From: an uncultured Paludibacter sp. | GTDB lineage: Bacteria > Bacteroidota > Bacteroidia > Bacteroidales > Paludibacteraceae | Direction: 5' to 3' | DNA: 8,540 nucleotides | Assembly (NCBI GenBank): GCA_937927845.1 | Contig: CALFXE010000248.1 | Location: forward strand, 1-8,540 | Shown: piece after piece, positions 6,002 through 8,540 of the stretch | Layout: every line of letters starts with the position of its first letter | How positions within the stretch are numbered: the stretch's first letter is position 1 | The notes under the pieces: generated by a model | Told to the model about the DNA's origin: nothing | Database searches by the model: none | What the model saw: the letters and a program-made list of their open reading frames with translations, nothing else | Program-made: the position numbers and the translations under genes

Positions 6002-8540
6002 TCTAATTCAAATTTAGTGTTGTCTACTTCAGGTTCGTCGTTGTCCAATACTTCGGAGGTAACTACTTTCCTGTTTGTAATTAAATACATGATAGGGATG
6101 ATAAAGCCATTGAGCAAAGTCGATGTGAGCAATCCGCCCAGGATAACTTTTGCCATCGGGCTTTGTATTTCGTTGCCCGGCAAGTCGCCGCCCAGTGCAA
6201 GCGGTATCAGTGCAAGACCGGAAGAAAGGGCAGTCATAAGGATAGGGTTCAGACGGTCTAACGAACCTGTCATTACCGCATCGAGTTTGCTGTGTCCTTC
6301 TTCAACGAGGTCATTGTATCGGGATATCAACAACATACCGTTACGTGTTGCGATACCGAAGAGCGATATAAACCCGATGATAGCCGGAATACTCATAACG
6401 CCGCTGGTAAAGAAGATGGCAAAAACACCACCGATTAGTGCAAGCGGCAGATTGAGCAGGATAACAACGGACTGGTTTACGCTCCTGAACTGTGCAAATA
6501 GCAGCATGAAGATAGCCAGTATGGAGAAGATTGAGGTAATGAGCAGGGTGCGTGATGCTGCCTGTTCGCTCTCAAACTGTCCGCCGTATTCAATGTGATA
6601 TCCTTCGGGCAATTCTATTGTTTCGTTTACGATATTCTGAATGTCGTTTACTACCCCACGCAGGTCACGTCCGGCAACGTTGGCCGATATGACTATCTTA
6701 CGAGCCACGTTCTCCCTGTTGATTGTATTGGGGCCTGTGGACGATGTTACCTCTGCAATGTTGCTCAACGGTATTTTACGTCCGTTGGCATCGACTATCA
6801 GGCTCTTTATCCGTTCGGCTGTTTCGCGGCTGTCGTCGTTTACCTTTAATGTGAGGTCGAACGAGCGGTTGTCTTCATATACCTGTGAAACAACTTCACC
6901 TGCAAGCATAACGTTTACTATCTTCGCAAAGTCGGGTAAGGTAATGCCGTATTTCGCCATAACTTCCCTTTTGGGTTCTATTCTCAACTGCGGACGTTCC
7001 ACCTGTTGCTCTACGTTCAGGTCGGCCATGCCTTCAATGTCCTGAATGTTTGCTTTTATCTGGTTACCGATGGAGAACATCTTATTGAGGTCTGTTCCGA
7101 ACAGCTTGATAGCGATGTTGGCACGTGTACCCGATAACATGGCATCGATACGGTGCGATATGGGTGCGCCTATTTCGATATTCACTCCCGGAAGAACTTT
7201 CATCTTTTCACGCATTTCGGCGAGTACTTCGTCTTTGGAACGTTTGTCGAGGATGAACGGCGCTTCGATTTCGGATACGTTGACACCGAGTGCGTGTTCG
7301 TCGAGTTCGGCGCGTCCTGTTTTGCGTCCTACGGTTTGTACTTCGGGTATGGATAATAGCATTTCTTCGGCAATGCGTCCCATCTTGTCGGATTCTTCAA
7401 GTGATATGCCGGGCATACTACTGATGCTTATGGTAAAAGAACCTTCGTTGAATGGAGGCAGGAAGCTACGGCCTAACGAGAAGAAGATAACGATTGCCAC
7501 TACCAGTACGGCGCCTGTGCTGCCAAGTACCCACTTCTTATGAATGAGTGTCCACTTCAAAGCCTTTTCGTACACCACTTTCAGCTTTCTTACTACGTAG
7601 GGTTCGCGTTCGGGCTTATCGCCTTTCTTGGGTTTGCCCAGCAGGTAGCTACACAATACCGGAGTAAGGGTTAAGGCTACGATAGTAGATGCTATCAATG
7701 CCATGATAAAGGCTACTCCCAGCGGTGCAAGCATACGGCCTTCCATTCCTGAAAGGAAAAACAACGGCACAAAGCTGGCGATGATGATAAGCGTTGAGTT
7801 CAATATCGGCATACGCACTTCTTTGGAAGCATCGAACACGACGTTAAGAACGGTTTTCTGTTGCTCTATGGGTTTCTGCCGGTTCTCGCGCAATCGCTTG
7901 AATACGTTTTCCACATCGACAATAGCATCATCTACGAGCGAGCCGATAGCAATAGCCATACCTCCTAAGCTCATGGTGTTAATGGTTAATCCCATGAATT
8001 TGAGGGAGAGTATCGCAAAGACTAATGAAAGCGGTATCGTTACCAGTGATATCACGGTTGTACGGGCATTCATCAGGAAGATAACGAGTACGATAACCAC
8101 GAAGATACCACCTTCGTAGAGTGATTTCTGTACGTTATTGATGGAGTTGTCGATAAAGCGTGCCTGACGGAAGATGTCGGTTGTTACCTTTACATCTGCC
8201 GGAAGCTGTTTTTGTAAGTCGGCCAATGAGGCATCGAGTTTGTCGGTCAGTTCGAGTGTACTTGTCGAAGGTTGTTTGGTAACGGTTATCAGTACGGCAG
8301 CTTTGCCGTCGTTGGATGCCAAACCCAGTTTCGGGGCTTTATCGCCTATTTTTACTTCGGCAATGTTTTCTACAAGGATAGGAACGTCGTTAACGGTTTT
8401 GATAACGGCTTTTCCCAGTGACGGTATTTTATTTGTTGAGAGTACACCACGGATGATGAATTCGTTTCCGTATTCGTACAGTACGCCACCTGCGGCGTTC
8501 TGGTTCATTTCGGTAACGACGTCGATTACTTCATTGAGTC
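5998..8540 (-). CDS. czcA: CusA/CzcA-family heavy-metal RND efflux pump (partial, N-terminus beyond right edge)
   Basis: The frame is open to the right edge. 846 residues are visible, and roughly the first 180-200 of an expected 1,030-1,050 are missing; the ATG at 8508 is internal, since the preceding in-frame codons read LNEVIDVVTE, normal for this family. This inner membrane proton antiporter would capture metal from the periplasm or cytoplasm and pass it to the outer membrane channel. Landmarks are the fourth-helix motif GSLVDDAIVDVEN (about 7905-7945) with the acidic residues of the proton relay, EGRMLAPLG near 7730, PPFNEGSFTISIS near 7440, the periplasmic SGTRANIAIKLFG (about 7100-7140), and the GNEIQSPMAKVILGGL signature near the C-terminus (6120-6170). 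It lacks the DFG...DG pattern of classic CzcA and is partly CusA-like, so the metal is uncertain; the neighbouring Zn/Cd-type ATPase favours divalent cations. The adaptor subunit is not in view. Confidence 0.93.
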   Translation of the reverse strand, partial: LNEVIDVVTEMNQNAAGGVLYEYGNEFIIRGVLSTNKIPSLGKAVIKTVNDVPILVENIAEVKIGDKAPKLGLASNDGKAAVLITVTKQPSTSTLELTDKLDASLADLQKQLPADVKVTTDIFRQARFIDNSINNVQKSLYEGGIFVVIVLVIFLMNARTTVISLVTIPLSLVFAILSLKFMGLTINTMSLGGMAIAIGSLVDDAIVDVENVFKRLRENRQKPIEQQKTVLNVVFDASKEVRMPILNSTLIIIASFVPLFFLSGMEGRMLAPLGVAFIMALIASTIVALTLTPVLCSYLLGKPKKGDKPEREPYVVRKLKVVYEKALKWTLIHKKWVLGSTGAVLVVAIVIFFSLGRSFLPPFNEGSFTISISSMPGISLEESDKMGRIAEEMLLSIPEVQTVGRKTGRAELDEHALGVNVSEIEAPFILDKRSKDEVLAEMREKMKVLPGVNIEIGAPISHRIDAMLSGTRANIAIKLFGTDLNKMFSIGNQIKANIQDIEGMADLNVEQQVERPQLRIEPKREVMAKYGITLPDFAKIVNVMLAGEVVSQVYEDNRSFDLTLKVNDDSRETAERIKSLIVDANGRKIPLSNIAEVTSSTGPNTINRENVARKIVISANVAGRDLRGVVNDIQNIVNETIELPEGYHIEYGGQFESEQAASRTLLITSIFSILAIFMLLFAQFRSVNQSVVILLNLPLALIGGVFAIFFTSGVMSIPAIIGFISLFGIATRNGMLLISRYNDLVEEGHSKLDAVMTGSLDRLNPILMTALSSGLALIPLALGGDLPGNEIQSPMAKVILGGLLTSTLLNGFIIPIMYLITNRKVVTSEVLDNDEPEVDNTKFELE

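Noticed and set aside
5852..6598. Plus-strand open frame of 248 codons across the channel and pump genes
   Set aside because: It is antisense to two coupled genes with strong family evidence, and the translation is Ser/Arg/Ile-rich without domains.

Overview
The window looks like part of an integrated mobile element of a Bacteroidales bacterium (Bacteroides, Parabacteroides or a relative). The evidence is an RteC-family protein, which is known mainly from Bacteroidetes conjugative transposons such as CTnDOT, a HTH_17/excisionase-like small protein followed by a primase-like TOPRIM protein, and gene starts without clear Shine-Dalgarno sequences. All seven supported genes are on the minus strand, so transcription runs from the right edge to the left. 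No integrase, mobilization gene, tRNA, rRNA, CRISPR array or insertion sequence was recognised, and neither end of the element is in view.

Right and centre (8540 to 2574): a compact heavy-metal efflux cassette. In transcription order it holds a CusA/CzcA-type RND pump (its N-terminus lies beyond the right edge), a TolC/CzcC-type outer membrane protein (ATGA overlap), a 96-residue membrane protein with a Cys/His-rich loop (12 nt gap) and a P1B-2 type Zn/Cd/Pb-translocating ATPase (2 nt gap). The ATPase would move metal from cytoplasm to periplasm, and the RND pump with its outer membrane channel would then expel it from the cell. The periplasmic adaptor (CzcB/CusB) that such a pump needs is not in view, nor is a metal-responsive regulator; either could lie to the right.

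Middle (2535 to 1687): an rteC-family gene begins only 38 nt after the ATPase stop, with no convincing promoter of its own, and a clear intrinsic terminator lies beyond it at 1529-1560. The simplest reading is that rteC is the last gene of the metal-efflux transcript. In CTnDOT, RteC activates expression of the excision genes. This arrangement would therefore link metal exposure to mobility of the element, much as tetracycline does in CTnDOT. That link is inference, and it is the most interesting point in the window. A 14-bp perfect inverted repeat has one arm just before the rteC start and the other inside the gene.

Left (1348 to 1): after a 338-nt gene-free, AT-rich region, a second transcription unit encodes a 119-residue helix-turn-helix protein. 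It overlaps by 38 nt a TOPRIM primase-like protein that runs open for 342 codons to the left edge. The rteC, HTH and primase part is visibly more AT-rich than the pump genes, which fits a metal cassette inserted into, or assembled onto, an older element backbone.
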